A stretch of 64,000 bases of DNA from Candidatus Francisella endociliophora (GCF_000764555.1 NZ_CP009574.1:930001-994000); one strand, 5' to 3'; shown: positions 36,376-45,785, counted from the first letter of the stretch. Notes: a model not told the origin generated them from the sequence alone. Made by a program: numbers and translations.

Positions 36376-37695
36376 ATGCAAATGTTAAATAAAATAGAAG
36401 CTTTTTTTGACTTAAAAGCAAACAGCTCATCCATCAAGAAAGAATTTCTTGCGGGATTAGCTTCCTTTCTTGCCATTTCATACATTATTGTTGTTAATCC
36501 AAAAATTCTAGCTGCAGCTGGTATGCCTAACGATGCACTTGTTACAAGCACTATATTAGTTTCAGCTATTGGAACTATTATGATGGGATTGTTTGCTCGC
36601 AATCCATTTGTTATAGCTCCTGGCATGGGAATGAATATCTTCTTTTCTTATACTGCCGTTAAGATATATCACTTACCATGGCAAACAGTACTAGGAGCAA
36701 CTTTCTGGTCTGGGATAATTTTCAGTTTATTAGTCATATTAAACATTCGTGTAAAAATAATGCTCAGTCTACCCATTGCAGTCAAACAATCTTTAGGTGC
36801 TGGTATAGGACTATTTGTAGCTTACGTTGGATTAATCAATGGGGGCCTAATTACAACAAATAGCGAAATGCTTTGCTTGGCTTCGATAAACGTTCACAAT
36901 ATTTTATTTTTAATATGTTTAATTACTTTACTAATCTTATTCATCAAAAAAACCCCTGCTCCGGTAATTATTGTTATAATAGCAGGTTGTGTCTTAGCAG
37001 CTTTTTTAAATACTCTAACAACTGAAAAAATCATTCATCTGCCTCCTACAATTTTAGAAAGGCCTGATTTCTCACTCTTAGGACAAATCAACTTTTTTGA
37101 TGGATTAAAATTCAGTATATTACCAACTATTTTTACATTTTGCTTTCTTAGTTTATTTGATGGAACAGGATCAATCGCAAGTCTTTATAATGAGATGGAT
37201 AAGCCTCAAAGATTAAATGATAAAAAACTCAAAAAAACATTCTTAGCTGATTCTATATCTGCGACTTTATCTGGGATAATTGGGTCTAGTCCAACAACAG
37301 TAACCGTAGAGTCAGGTGTAGGTATTGCTCAAGGTGGTAGAACAGGTTTAACAGCAGTATTCGCTGGACTTATGTTCTTACCTTTTCTATTTTTATCTCC
37401 TTTAATAAATGCGATACCAATAGAAGTAATATCTCCAGCATTAGTCCTAATTGGTGTAATCATGATGCAGCAAGTTGAAAGGGTTAACTGGAACAACTTT
37501 AGACATGCTACCCCTGCTTTTTTCACAATAATAATGATGATACTATCATCATCTATATCAACAGGAATTGCCACAGGAATTATCACTTGGTTTTTAATCT
37601 CACTTTTTTGCAACAGAAATGAACTAAACCTAACAGCAATAATTATCACTTTTTTCTGTTTTATAATGTTTTTTAATGCTGTAAATCTATTTTAA
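36376..37695 (+). CDS. NCS2 purine permease, AzgA-like
   Basis: A 439-residue transporter with 12-14 membrane helices. Signature segments are VVNPKILAAAGMP, GLFARNPFVIAPGMGMN, DGTGSIASLYNEMD and SSPTTVTVESGVGIAQGGRTGLTA (two adjoining parts). These define the AzgA-like branch of NCS2, importing adenine, guanine or hypoxanthine. Transcribed singly. Exact purine preference is unknown. Confidence 0.9.
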   Translation: MQMLNKIEAFFDLKANSSSIKKEFLAGLASFLAISYIIVVNPKILAAAGMPNDALVTSTILVSAIGTIMMGLFARNPFVIAPGMGMNIFFSYTAVKIYHLPWQTVLGATFWSGIIFSLLVILNIRVKIMLSLPIAVKQSLGAGIGLFVAYVGLINGGLITTNSEMLCLASINVHNILFLICLITLLILFIKKTPAPVIIVIIAGCVLAAFLNTLTTEKIIHLPPTILERPDFSLLGQINFFDGLKFSILPTIFTFCFLSLFDGTGSIASLYNEMDKPQRLNDKKLKKTFLADSISATLSGIIGSSPTTVTVESGVGIAQGGRTGLTAVFAGLMFLPFLFLSPLINAIPIEVISPALVLIGVIMMQQVERVNWNNFRHATPAFFTIIMMILSSSISTGIATGIITWFLISLFCNRNELNLTAIIITFFCFIMFFNAVNLF

Positions 37696-37745
37696 TACTT
37701 TTATTATAAAGCATGATTCGAACATATAATCATTTACTAATTCTA

Positions 37746-37765
37746 TGTAATTTTGCATAATTACA
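37746..37765. promoter_or_regulatory. Inverted repeat upstream of the helical lipoprotein gene
   Basis: TGTAATT-TTGCAT-AATTACA is a perfect 7-base-arm inverted repeat 45 bases before the lipoprotein ATG, and upstream of a TATAAA box (37789-37794). It could be an operator. The binding factor is unknown. Confidence 0.35.
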
Positions 37766-37810
37766 CTAAGTTAGTTACCTCAACAATGTATAAAATTAGG
37801 AGAACTAGTT

Positions 37811-38143
37811 ATGAAATTAAAAAAAATATTAACAATAGCGATCTCATCAGCAGTATTTGCCAGCTTACTAACATCTTGCGGACCAAATAAACAAGAACGA
37901 GCTCTTGAAGACCTTCAACAACAGCAACAAGAACTCAACCAGCAAGCTAAAGACAACCAACTTGAAGCAAGCAACTTAGCTACAGATGCTGAAAATCTTG
38001 ATAAAGAATCTAAAGCTTCTAGCTCAAAAGCTGAATATGAAAAAGATCAAGCAAAAGTTCTAAATGCTAAAGCTGAACAAAATCTTTCAAAAGCTGCGAA
38101 ACTAGATGCTCAAATTGAAAAAGCTAAGTCTGATGCAACATAA
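37811..38143 (+). CDS. Helical (coiled-coil) lipoprotein
   Basis: A 110-residue lipoprotein (lipobox LTSC, Cys23). Nearly all of the mature part is one long heptad helix rich in Gln, Ala, Lys and Asp. This recalls Braun's lipoprotein in shape, but the C-terminal Lys/Arg that links Lpp to peptidoglycan is absent (it ends KSDAT). AGGAG precedes the start. A structural envelope role is inference. Confidence 0.72.
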   Translation: MKLKKILTIAISSAVFASLLTSCGPNKQERALEDLQQQQQELNQQAKDNQLEASNLATDAENLDKESKASSSKAEYEKDQAKVLNAKAEQNLSKAAKLDAQIEKAKSDAT

Positions 38144-38167
38144 TAAGACTGAGAATATTTATTTTTG

Positions 38168-38521
38168 TTAGTTCCAATGAGCTTCATATTCTTTTTTATT
38201 CCAACCGGTTCTAGCATAATCGCCATCTACAACCAAAGGTCTTTTAAAAAGTAAGGCATCAGTAACTAGAAGCTTAAATGCTTCCTCTTCTGATAAATTT
38301 GTAAACTTTTCTTTCAATCCCATTTCAGCAAATAGCTTTCCTTTTGAATTAAATAAATCTATAGTTTGAAAACCTCCCATTTCTTTAATCTTTTGCATTT
38401 CTTGCCAAGAAGGTTTCTCTTTTCTAAGATTCACATATTCTACTTGCTTGCCCTTCTCTTCAAAAAACTTAAGAGCATTCCTAACGCTTGTACAATTATT
38501 TATCCCAAATACTTTTATCAT
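38168..38521 (-). CDS. ArsC/YffB-family thioredoxin-fold protein
   Basis: A 117-residue protein of the ArsC/Spx/YffB family with the start VFGINNCTSVRNALKFFEE (Cys at residue 10) and the C-terminal KRPLVVDGDYARTGW segment. True arsenate reductases need further residues, and no arsenic genes are nearby. YffB-like is therefore the safer call. Function unknown. Confidence 0.82.
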   Translation of the reverse strand: MIKVFGINNCTSVRNALKFFEEKGKQVEYVNLRKEKPSWQEMQKIKEMGGFQTIDLFNSKGKLFAEMGLKEKFTNLSEEEAFKLLVTDALLFKRPLVVDGDYARTGWNKKEYEAHWN

Positions 38522-38545
38522 CTATTTTTTCCTATATTGTTTAGC

Positions 38546-39172
38546 CTAACTAAAAAAGAAACCTTTAATACCATCAAACATCATTTCAACTGCTAAGGCT
38601 GTTAAGAATAATCCCATTATTTTAGCAATTATATCCATAACATTATGCCCTAATACAGCTAAAATTCTTGGCAACTCTCTAAAAAACATCCAAAGCAAAA
38701 AGGTAACTACTATAACACACTCTGAAGCAACAAGCTTTGTTTCTGAAGTTGTAAAGTACACATGAACCTGTGAGATAGTAGCAACAAGTGATCCAGGTCC
38801 TGCAATTAACGGAATTGCAATTGGCACTATCGCTAGTTTCTTAGCATCTTGTTGAGCTTTTGAGCTTGGCATTTGAGGAATAATCCCAATTACTCTTAAA
38901 CCAAAGAAAAGTACTATAATTCCCCCTCCAAACCTAAATGCATCAATATTTATTCCAAAAGCATTTAAAACACTAATACCTATCCAAGTTACAACTATAA
39001 GTGTTATTAAAACTGTAATAGCAACAGTCAGAGCAAAAGCATTTTGCTCTTTTTTGTTTAGCGAATCGACAGCATTCAAATATATTCCTGAAATTGAAAA
39101 AGGATTGATTATAGCCAATAGTGTTACTATAAATTTTAAAACTATTGTTAGATGCACACCTAAAATTATCAT
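38546..39172 (-). CDS. MarC family integral membrane protein
   Basis: A 208-residue protein with six membrane helices. MarC-family segments are INPFSISGIYLNAV, FRFGGGIIVLFFGLRV and PIAIPLIAGPGSLVATIS. The role of the family is unclear; an early link to multiple antibiotic resistance was not upheld. Transcribed alone. Confidence 0.88.
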   Translation of the reverse strand: MIILGVHLTIVLKFIVTLLAIINPFSISGIYLNAVDSLNKKEQNAFALTVAITVLITLIVVTWIGISVLNAFGINIDAFRFGGGIIVLFFGLRVIGIIPQMPSSKAQQDAKKLAIVPIAIPLIAGPGSLVATISQVHVYFTTSETKLVASECVIVVTFLLWMFFRELPRILAVLGHNVMDIIAKIMGLFLTALAVEMMFDGIKGFFFS

Positions 39173-39234
39173 CTAATTTTCCATTTTTACCAAATTAGTA
39201 CAAATGGTATTTATCTATAACTCAAATGTAAACC

Positions 39235-39840
39235 TTACTCAAAATATATTGTTCCTTTTTTATAAGTTTCTAAGATAATATCTAACTCTTCTTGTGTCAA
39301 TTTATGAGACAAAGGTGGCAAACTATCCAAATCAAAAAAATCAACCTCATTTACTTCGAAATTAGGATTATTCTCTCCGCCGATAATCTCTGCTAAAAAC
39401 ACCAAACTATAAACATTATAAATTTCACTTTGAGTATAATTATTGCGATCCATAAGCGCTAAAAATTTGGTTACCTTGATATCATAACCTGTCTCTTCTT
39501 TGACTTCTTTTACACAAGTCTCAACTGGTGAAAGATCAATATCACACCAACCACCCGGAATAGTCCATTTATCAGGTGTATCAACATCCTGTGCCATCAA
39601 AAGTTTATTATCTTTAAAAATCACTACCCTCACTCCTGGTTGCGGAGTTGGATAGTACATTTCACGATAAATATCATAAGGTTGAACATCTGATTTTATA
39701 TACTCATGCAGCATCTTAGAGCTTAGTTCTAACAGCTCGTGATAGTTATCTAGAGCATACTCACATTTTGAGTAAGTAATACCTGTATGTGAGATTGCTT
39801 GGACTTTTTTTATAAACTCAAAGATTTGATCTTTTTTCAT
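39235..39840 (-). CDS. Nudix hydrolase
   Basis: A 201-residue protein with an N-terminal helical domain (about 1-65) of the kind found in YjhB-type ADP-ribose or CDP-choline hydrolases. A Nudix box follows (about 99-122): GGWCDIDLSPVETC followed by KEVKEETGYD. It cleaves a nucleoside diphosphate linked to another group; the substrate is uncertain. Its start overlaps the stop of the small membrane protein gene (ATGA). Confidence 0.85.
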   Translation of the reverse strand: MKKDQIFEFIKKVQAISHTGITYSKCEYALDNYHELLELSSKMLHEYIKSDVQPYDIYREMYYPTPQPGVRVVIFKDNKLLMAQDVDTPDKWTIPGGWCDIDLSPVETCVKEVKEETGYDIKVTKFLALMDRNNYTQSEIYNVYSLVFLAEIIGGENNPNFEVNEVDFFDLDSLPPLSHKLTQEELDIILETYKKGTIYFE

Positions 39841-39995
39841 TTTAAACTATTGTTAGGGTTTGAATTATCTTTCTTAGATAAACTACCCTTTTCTCGCTTA
39901 AATTTTTTCACAAAAATCAATAATATGCCACCAATGACAGCTATTGTAAGCACCACATAAAAGATCTTCATTATAAAAAATACTAATTCCTGCAT
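39837..39995 (-). CDS. 52-residue single-span membrane protein between fumA and Nudix
   Basis: A small gene starts at ATG 39995, four bases after the fumarase stop, with AGAAGG about 8 bases upstream. It ends in TGA overlapping the Nudix start. The product has one hydrophobic helix (about 9-29, VVLTIAVIGGILLIFV) followed by a basic, polar tail (KKFKREKGSLSKKDN). Good ribosome site, overlap and membrane topology support a real gene. Function unknown. Confidence 0.72.
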   Translation of the reverse strand: MQELVFFIMKIFYVVLTIAVIGGILLIFVKKFKREKGSLSKKDNSNPNNSLK

Positions 39996-39998
39996 AAC

Positions 39999-41513
39999 TT
40001 ATACCTTCTTAATTTCTGCTATTTTTTGCTTCCACAGTTTAGGCCCTTGCTGGTGAGCTGAGACACCTAAAGAATCAACCGCTACAGTCACAGGCATATC
40101 TTCAACTTCAAACTCATAGATAGCTTCCATACCAAGATCAGCAAATGCTACAACTTCTGCTTTTTTAATAGATTTAGAAATTAGATAAGCAGCACCACCA
40201 ACACCCATTAGATATACAGCTTTATTTTTCTTAATTGAATCAATTGTTGCTTGCCCTCTTTCAGATTTACCAATCATACCTGCAACACCAGCTTTCTCTA
40301 GCATAAATGGTGTGAATTTATCCATACGAGTCGCAGTAGTCGGACCAGCAGGACCTACTACCTCATCACCAACAGGATCAACAGGACCAACATAGTAGAT
40401 AAATCTATCTTTTAAGCTTACAGGGAATTCTTCACCTGCTTCATACATATCTTGTAAGCGCTTATGAGCAGCATCACGACCAGTCAAGATCTTACCGCTA
40501 ATTAAAACATTATCACCTGATCTTAGAGATTGAATTTCTTCTTTTGTAATAGTGTCTATATTAATTCTTTTCACATCATCATTTTGACTTTGCTCAATTA
40601 CAGGCCAGTCTTCTAATTTTGGAGCTGGTAAGTCTACCGCACCAGAACCATCAAGTGTAAAGTGCACATGACGTGTAGCAGCACAATTTGGAATTAGAGC
40701 CACAGGCTTACATGCAGCATGAGTTGGATATTCATTAATTTTTACATCAAGTACAGTTGTCAAGCCACCTAAACCTTGAGCGCCTATACCAAGAGCATTA
40801 ACACGATTATAAATATCTAACCTTAATTGTTCAGTTTCATTTTGTGGTCCATTCTTGATAATATCTTGCATATCAATTTTCTCACCTAAAGACTCTTTTG
40901 CAAGAAGCATAGACTTCTCAGCAGTACCGCCAATACCAATACCAATAATACCAGGAGGACACCAACCAGCACCCATTGTCGGTAACATTTCTTCTACCCA
41001 ATCAACAATACTATCACTCGGGTTTAGTACTTTAAATTTTGATTTAAACTCAGATCCGCCACCTTTTGCAGCGATATCAACTTCAATTTTATCACCATGC
41101 ACCATATCAATATGTACAACTGCTGGAGTATTATCTTTGGTATTTTTTCTTGCTCCATGGGGTGGGAAAACCATAGATGCTCTTAATGGATTATGCTCAT
41201 CAGCATATCCTCTTCTAACACCTTCATTTACAAGCTCTGTTATAGTTCTATCTGTATTATCAAGCTTAGCATCCATACCAACTTTAACAAAAGCACAAAC
41301 CATACCAGTATCTTGACAAATTGGACGCTTGCCCATTGCTGACATTCTTGAGTTTATAAGTATTTGAGCCATTGCATCCTTAGCAGGCTTTGATTCTTCA
41401 CGCTGATATGCCTCATACATCGCATCAACAAAATCTTTTGGATGATAATATGAAATATATTGAAGTGCTTCTGCAACACTATTGATAAAGTCTTCAGTCT
41501 TGATTATTGCCAT
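39999..41513 (-). CDS. fumA: Class I fumarate hydratase
   Basis: A 504-residue iron-sulfur fumarase converting fumarate to malate in the TCA cycle. The N-terminal domain has RPICQDTGM (cluster Cys) and the C-terminal swivel domain has GPAGPTTATRMDKF. Other conserved parts are GIGGTAEKSM and CAATRHVHF. Class I enzymes are oxygen-sensitive. It heads a run with the 52-residue membrane protein and Nudix genes. A degenerate copy of its first 40 or so codons lies at 43075-43185. Confidence 0.93.
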   Translation of the reverse strand: MAIIKTEDFINSVAEALQYISYYHPKDFVDAMYEAYQREESKPAKDAMAQILINSRMSAMGKRPICQDTGMVCAFVKVGMDAKLDNTDRTITELVNEGVRRGYADEHNPLRASMVFPPHGARKNTKDNTPAVVHIDMVHGDKIEVDIAAKGGGSEFKSKFKVLNPSDSIVDWVEEMLPTMGAGWCPPGIIGIGIGGTAEKSMLLAKESLGEKIDMQDIIKNGPQNETEQLRLDIYNRVNALGIGAQGLGGLTTVLDVKINEYPTHAACKPVALIPNCAATRHVHFTLDGSGAVDLPAPKLEDWPVIEQSQNDDVKRINIDTITKEEIQSLRSGDNVLISGKILTGRDAAHKRLQDMYEAGEEFPVSLKDRFIYYVGPVDPVGDEVVGPAGPTTATRMDKFTPFMLEKAGVAGMIGKSERGQATIDSIKKNKAVYLMGVGGAAYLISKSIKKAEVVAFADLGMEAIYEFEVEDMPVTVAVDSLGVSAHQQGPKLWKQKIAEIKKV

Positions 41514-41612
41514 TTAAGAATCCTTTTATTAGAAATATTAAAACTCGGCTTTAATTATAACAGCAATAGATTTTTTTTTAAGTTCATTTATAATGATGTG
41601 GTTAGTATTGTT

Positions 41613-42917
41613 CTATTTGGTTGAAATCTTAATACTTCCACGAAGAAAAGAAGCTCTTTCAGAAATCTTAAGTGAAGGATATTTTTGCATATAGTTAGCT
41701 AGATATTTATCTTCTTTATAAACATTAGATATAGGTTTGAATTTATCATCACCGTCATCACCATCCCCATGAATAAAATCATATTGGGTATTTATAACAA
41801 AGTCTTTCAATGTTTTTTCACAACTACCGCTACCAGAGATTGAATTTACTCTTGAGCTAAATTTGTTTATTAAATCGAGTAAGTCTAACATATCAGTCTT
41901 TCTACTAACTTTACGCCTTGATGACAAATCCATCAGACAAGGAATTTTCAAAGAATAATAAACAGAATTATTATCATCCTCATTAAGGTATTTAGGAGCC
42001 ATAAAAATAGGTATATCTGATATTTGATAAATATCTATTAAAGCTCGTTCAAATGTATCAATAGGCGCTGATAAGTTATTAGCTATACCAAAACCTGGGA
42101 ATATATTATGTCTTATAGAATATAGATGATACAACGTATCAAGAATATATGAATTAACACTCATTGACTCATCTATCAAAATATTAGAAAAGTTATATTT
42201 AAAAGAAATGCTATTACCTATACGACTAAAGAAAGGCCACATATAATCATAGAAGTAAAGTTTCAGTATAGATAAGTTTGCATTTTTGGCTTCATCAAAC
42301 CAATCCTTAGTAAAAAAATACACATCTACAGTCCATTTACCTTTATCATCCGAGTTTTCTGATATAAGTTTAAATATATCCCATTGCCCGAACATATCTT
42401 TTGCTTTAGCGATATTTGGCGAAAAAGCTCTTTTTAAGCGATTAAAACTTCTGGTATCAGATATTTTTGGCAATAGATAAAGAGATCTGGCTCCAGCAGA
42501 TATATTCCATGTCTGTGTAAACTCCTGATGGTTATAATCATGGGAAAATAAAGATCTCATAGAAAATAGACTACCTGGTACACAATTATCATAAGGAACT
42601 ACTCCTCTTGAGTCTTCAAAGTATATTTCAATATTTTTATCTACAGGCAAACCTACTGGGATATTTGAGTATGAAAGCTCATTAACAATACTCGCAGGCA
42701 AACTAGTAGCACTTATTGGATGAAGTTCTCCTTTGAATGGTATATGTAACTCGCCATTTTTCACAATATCATCTCCAAAATGGTATGTTGTCTTAAAAAA
42801 CTTACAACTTTCATTTGGAGCAATTTCGTCTATTACCTTAGCTAAGTCAGGGTTAACTTTAGATATCACACTTTGGGCCTCTTGCCATGAGACTAACTCT
42901 ATATTTCTTTCACTCAT
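41613..42917 (-). CDS. Uncharacterised 434-residue protein, paralog A
   Basis: No signal peptide or membrane helix is visible, so it is probably cytoplasmic. I recognise no domain. It matches the next gene along its whole length (about 40% by eye), best at GARSLYLLPKISDTRSFNRL (about 145-165) and at the C-terminus (RASFLRGSIKI). Both are exactly 434 residues. Charged and aromatic residues are frequent. It lies 99 bases upstream of fumA on the same strand. The blocks are conserved enough that both copies are probably still under selection. Confidence 0.75.
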   Translation of the reverse strand: MSERNIELVSWQEAQSVISKVNPDLAKVIDEIAPNESCKFFKTTYHFGDDIVKNGELHIPFKGELHPISATSLPASIVNELSYSNIPVGLPVDKNIEIYFEDSRGVVPYDNCVPGSLFSMRSLFSHDYNHQEFTQTWNISAGARSLYLLPKISDTRSFNRLKRAFSPNIAKAKDMFGQWDIFKLISENSDDKGKWTVDVYFFTKDWFDEAKNANLSILKLYFYDYMWPFFSRIGNSISFKYNFSNILIDESMSVNSYILDTLYHLYSIRHNIFPGFGIANNLSAPIDTFERALIDIYQISDIPIFMAPKYLNEDDNNSVYYSLKIPCLMDLSSRRKVSRKTDMLDLLDLINKFSSRVNSISGSGSCEKTLKDFVINTQYDFIHGDGDDGDDKFKPISNVYKEDKYLANYMQKYPSLKISERASFLRGSIKISTK

Positions 42918-43074
42918 ATTTATTACATCACTGTTTAATAGATTTTATATGCCAAAAAGTAGCATATATTAAAATTAAGTCTAAAATCCTACCTATTATA
43001 GCCCACTCTAAGAATTAATATCCACCTTAAACTATTTAATGAAGCGATTAAAACTAACCAAATCAGCCTAACAC
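42918..43074. other. AT-rich spacer upstream of paralog A
   Basis: This is the part of the 358-base gap between the two paralogs that shows no likeness to fumA. I see no coding frame in it. It presumably holds the promoter of paralog A, though no convincing pair of hexamers stands out. Confidence 0.4.
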
Positions 43075-43185
43075 ATATATTAGAAAAACATCTACTACAT
43101 CTTTTGCTGACTTAGTTTCTTTATGTCTGTATGCTTGATGTATTAAATTGCCTCTGCAACAGATCTTCAATCTCAATAATTGCAA
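43075..43185 (-). pseudogene. Remnant of the fumA 5' end
   Basis: Read on the minus strand from 43185, the first codons give xAIIEIEDLLQR where fumA has MAIIKTEDFINS. After an indel another frame gives AYRHKETKSAKDVVDV where fumA has AYQREESKPAKDAMAQ. The initiation codon is lost (TTG). The non-coding 65 or so bases upstream (43186-43250) also match the fumA leader (41514-41580). It is a decayed duplicate of the first 40-45 codons of fumA with its control region. Confidence 0.8.
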
Positions 43186-43275
43186 TTTAGAAATACTTTT
43201 ATTACAAAACATTTAAACTTATTATCAATTATAAAAGCAATAGGATATTTTTTAATCTTGACCTATCGAACAAGG

Positions 43276-44580
43276 TTAACTTTTAGGATCTATTCTTACA
43301 CACCCTCTAAGAAAAGAAGAAGACTCACCAAAAGATAAATAAGGATATTTCGAAAGACAGCTTCTTAGTTTACTATCATAGTTTGGCATCTCAGAAGTTG
43401 GCTGTAGCATACTATACTTATCTAGCTGATGAGTATGAAAGAAACTATACTGAGTCATTTTTGACCAATAATCAACAGCCTCATACTCTCCTTTCTTTAA
43501 ATCACAATATGAACTAATTTGCTTTATAGTATTATGCAACTCGACCAGATCAACTACTTTACTTGCTTTTCTTGAACGTGGAGAAAAATCTACTAATGTA
43601 GGTAGGTATAAAGAATAGTAAGAAGGCACCTCTCCATTTATATCAAAATATTGAGCTCCAAAGAATATTGGAACATTTTCTAATCCATAAATCTCTAATA
43701 AAACTTCATTGAAGAAATCTAATGGCGCAGCTTGGCTATCAGCAGCTGAAAACCCTGGATGATAACCATATCCAATTGCATATAGATGATCAATTGTATC
43801 AATAATATATGGATTCGGCTTACTATTCTGTTCGGCAAGAATTGATGAAACATCAAACTTAAAAGAGATACTATCTCTTAAAAATGTTGTACTAGCCCAT
43901 CCTTGGCGATAAAGAAACAACTTAAAAGATTCTAATGCCTTCTCATTTTTCTCACTGAACCACCCTTTTGAAAAAAACAAAACATCAACATACCACCTAT
44001 CTCTATACTGGTATTTTGAGATTTTTTCAAAAACGTCTCTTTGTTCAAGTAGATTCTCTGGCTTTTTTGAATCCAGACTAAACTCTTTTTTTAATCTGTT
44101 ATAACTTCTAGTATCAGATATTTTTGATAACAAATATAAAGATCTATTTCCTGCTGCTATGCTCCAACCTTTCTTAAACCTTTTATGAGGTGCTGACACA
44201 CCAAATTGCAATCCACTCCATAGTGAAAAGATGTTTCCTGGATTATATATGGAGAAAGGAATATCATATTGCCCCTGTCTAAGGTATAGTTCCAATAATT
44301 TATTAAGAGGAAGTCCCATAGGAATATCTGTATAACCAAGCTCATCATTTACATAATTAGGTAGCTCTTTACTACCCAAAGGATAAAGCTTATCTCCATA
44401 TGGAATATGAACCTTACCATTCTCAAGAATTAACTGAGAATATTCATATCTAACTTTTACAAACCCACAATCATCAGGTGGCGAAATATTTTTTATAGTT
44501 TCAGCTAAATCATTATTCACTTCAGAGATATGCGGTACGGCATCCTGCCACGATAATAGCTCCCAACTTTCTTTTGACAT
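43276..44580 (-). CDS. Uncharacterised 434-residue protein, paralog B
   Basis: Paralog of the 41613-42917 gene with the same length and the same landmarks: ELLSWQDA near the start, NRSLYLLSKISDTRSYNRLK in the middle, an FSKGWF segment, SISFKFDVSSI, and SSFLRGCVRI at the end. No signal, helix or known motif is visible. It sits upstream of the decayed fumA copy exactly as paralog A sits upstream of fumA, which shows that it arose by tandem duplication. Confidence 0.75.
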   Translation of the reverse strand: MSKESWELLSWQDAVPHISEVNNDLAETIKNISPPDDCGFVKVRYEYSQLILENGKVHIPYGDKLYPLGSKELPNYVNDELGYTDIPMGLPLNKLLELYLRQGQYDIPFSIYNPGNIFSLWSGLQFGVSAPHKRFKKGWSIAAGNRSLYLLSKISDTRSYNRLKKEFSLDSKKPENLLEQRDVFEKISKYQYRDRWYVDVLFFSKGWFSEKNEKALESFKLFLYRQGWASTTFLRDSISFKFDVSSILAEQNSKPNPYIIDTIDHLYAIGYGYHPGFSAADSQAAPLDFFNEVLLEIYGLENVPIFFGAQYFDINGEVPSYYSLYLPTLVDFSPRSRKASKVVDLVELHNTIKQISSYCDLKKGEYEAVDYWSKMTQYSFFHTHQLDKYSMLQPTSEMPNYDSKLRSCLSKYPYLSFGESSSFLRGCVRIDPKS

Positions 44581-44645
44581 AAATAAGACTTAAAATTAAT
44601 TCTTCATTACATAGCTAAATAATATCATATTTAACTTTTATACTT

Positions 44646-45515
44646 TTAGTTATTCTTAGAGTTAATAGCTCTAATCAAAGAAATAGTATTATATCCAATC
44701 ACAATAACTAAAAGCCATTGCAACTGTTCTGTAGAGAGTATAGTAATAATATTAAATCCGATAAAAACACCTATAATACCAAAACAACCTACAATCAAAG
44801 CTTTCTTTAAGGGAATAGTATTATTCAATAGAAATGCAAAAGTTGTTACCGGTTGCTGAATAGCTCCAGCCGTAGTCATTATTGGGAATGCTACTATAGG
44901 TGACATCCCTAGCAGAAACAATACCGTTTGAACCAAGGCAAACAAACCCACCCCAAAGGAAACTAAAAATCCAGAGACAAACATTCCGATAAAGCCTATC
45001 CAAAGCTTCCACCCTTTCAGCGCCAAAAGATCTCCTCCTATAGGCAGAATATGCATCAATTTACCTATTAACAAGCAAATAACTAAAATAAAAGTAAAAA
45101 CCATAATAAGTCTAATAATAGAAGTACTTATTCTAGATGCGAACATACCTCCTGCAAAGCCCCCAACTGTAGCTCCTAAAACCAATATAATAAGAGTAAT
45201 AGGATCAACGTGTAAAGCTCCTAAAAAAAATACTGCCTCAATAGCTCCTGGTATAATCTGAGCACCATTAACAAAACCTGGTAATTCTGCATCTTTAACA
45301 AGTTTAAAAGTTCTAGCTATTGCAATATTAACAGCAAAGCTACCTACACCAATTGTATCTGCAATAAAAGCGACAATCCCAGAGAATGCTAATTTTACTT
45401 TCTGAGAAAATGAATCTATTGGGTATGAATCATCACCCCTAAATAATTTATATAGCATATAAGCCATACATACAGCAGACAGAAGTATAACAAGAGCAAT
45501 TACTAGAAAATACAT
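44646..45515 (-). CDS. TauE/SafE-like membrane transporter
   Basis: A 289-residue protein with eight or nine membrane helices. The repeated TauE/SafE half is visible: GIVAFIADTIGVGSFAVNIA and GATVGGFAGGMFASR, then SGFLVSFGVG in the second half. It is a distant member of the anion exporter family, distinct from the one at 21785-22543. The substrate is unknown. Confidence 0.78.
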   Translation of the reverse strand: MYFLVIALVILLSAVCMAYMLYKLFRGDDSYPIDSFSQKVKLAFSGIVAFIADTIGVGSFAVNIAIARTFKLVKDAELPGFVNGAQIIPGAIEAVFFLGALHVDPITLIILVLGATVGGFAGGMFASRISTSIIRLIMVFTFILVICLLIGKLMHILPIGGDLLALKGWKLWIGFIGMFVSGFLVSFGVGLFALVQTVLFLLGMSPIVAFPIMTTAGAIQQPVTTFAFLLNNTIPLKKALIVGCFGIIGVFIGFNIITILSTEQLQWLLVIVIGYNTISLIRAINSKNN

Positions 45516-45584
45516 TTAAACTACAATTAAAGGCAAATTTTGGAAGATACAAATACTAATCTTTTTCTTATAAATCCTCAATAG

Positions 45585-45782
45585 CTAAATAATATTTAAT
45601 AACAAAACATATATAAAACTACTAATGCAAAAAAATGTAAACCCCAGTATTACGCCATTTATAACATAATCAGCTCTTGTTTTAAGTTTATTATTTTTTG
45701 CGCTAAAGCTATAAAGTCTCTTTGCAAAAAATAAAGTCACAAGCAAAGTAATAACTATAGAAAAAATACTTATTATAAACAT
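45585..45782 (-). CDS. Small two-helix membrane protein downstream of recG
   Basis: A 65-residue protein with two hydrophobic helices (about 1-19 and 43-65) joined by a short basic loop (KRLYSFSAKNNKLKTR). It begins 3 bases after the recG stop, so it is likely translated from the same message. Function unknown. Confidence 0.6.
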   Translation of the reverse strand: MFIISIFSIVITLLVTLFFAKRLYSFSAKNNKLKTRADYVINGVILGFTFFCISSFIYVLLLNII

Positions 45783-45785
45783 ATA

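Noticed and set aside
41613-44580. The two 434-residue proteins as a toxin-antitoxin pair
   Set aside because: They are full-length paralogs of each other and large; nothing in size, arrangement or motifs supports it.
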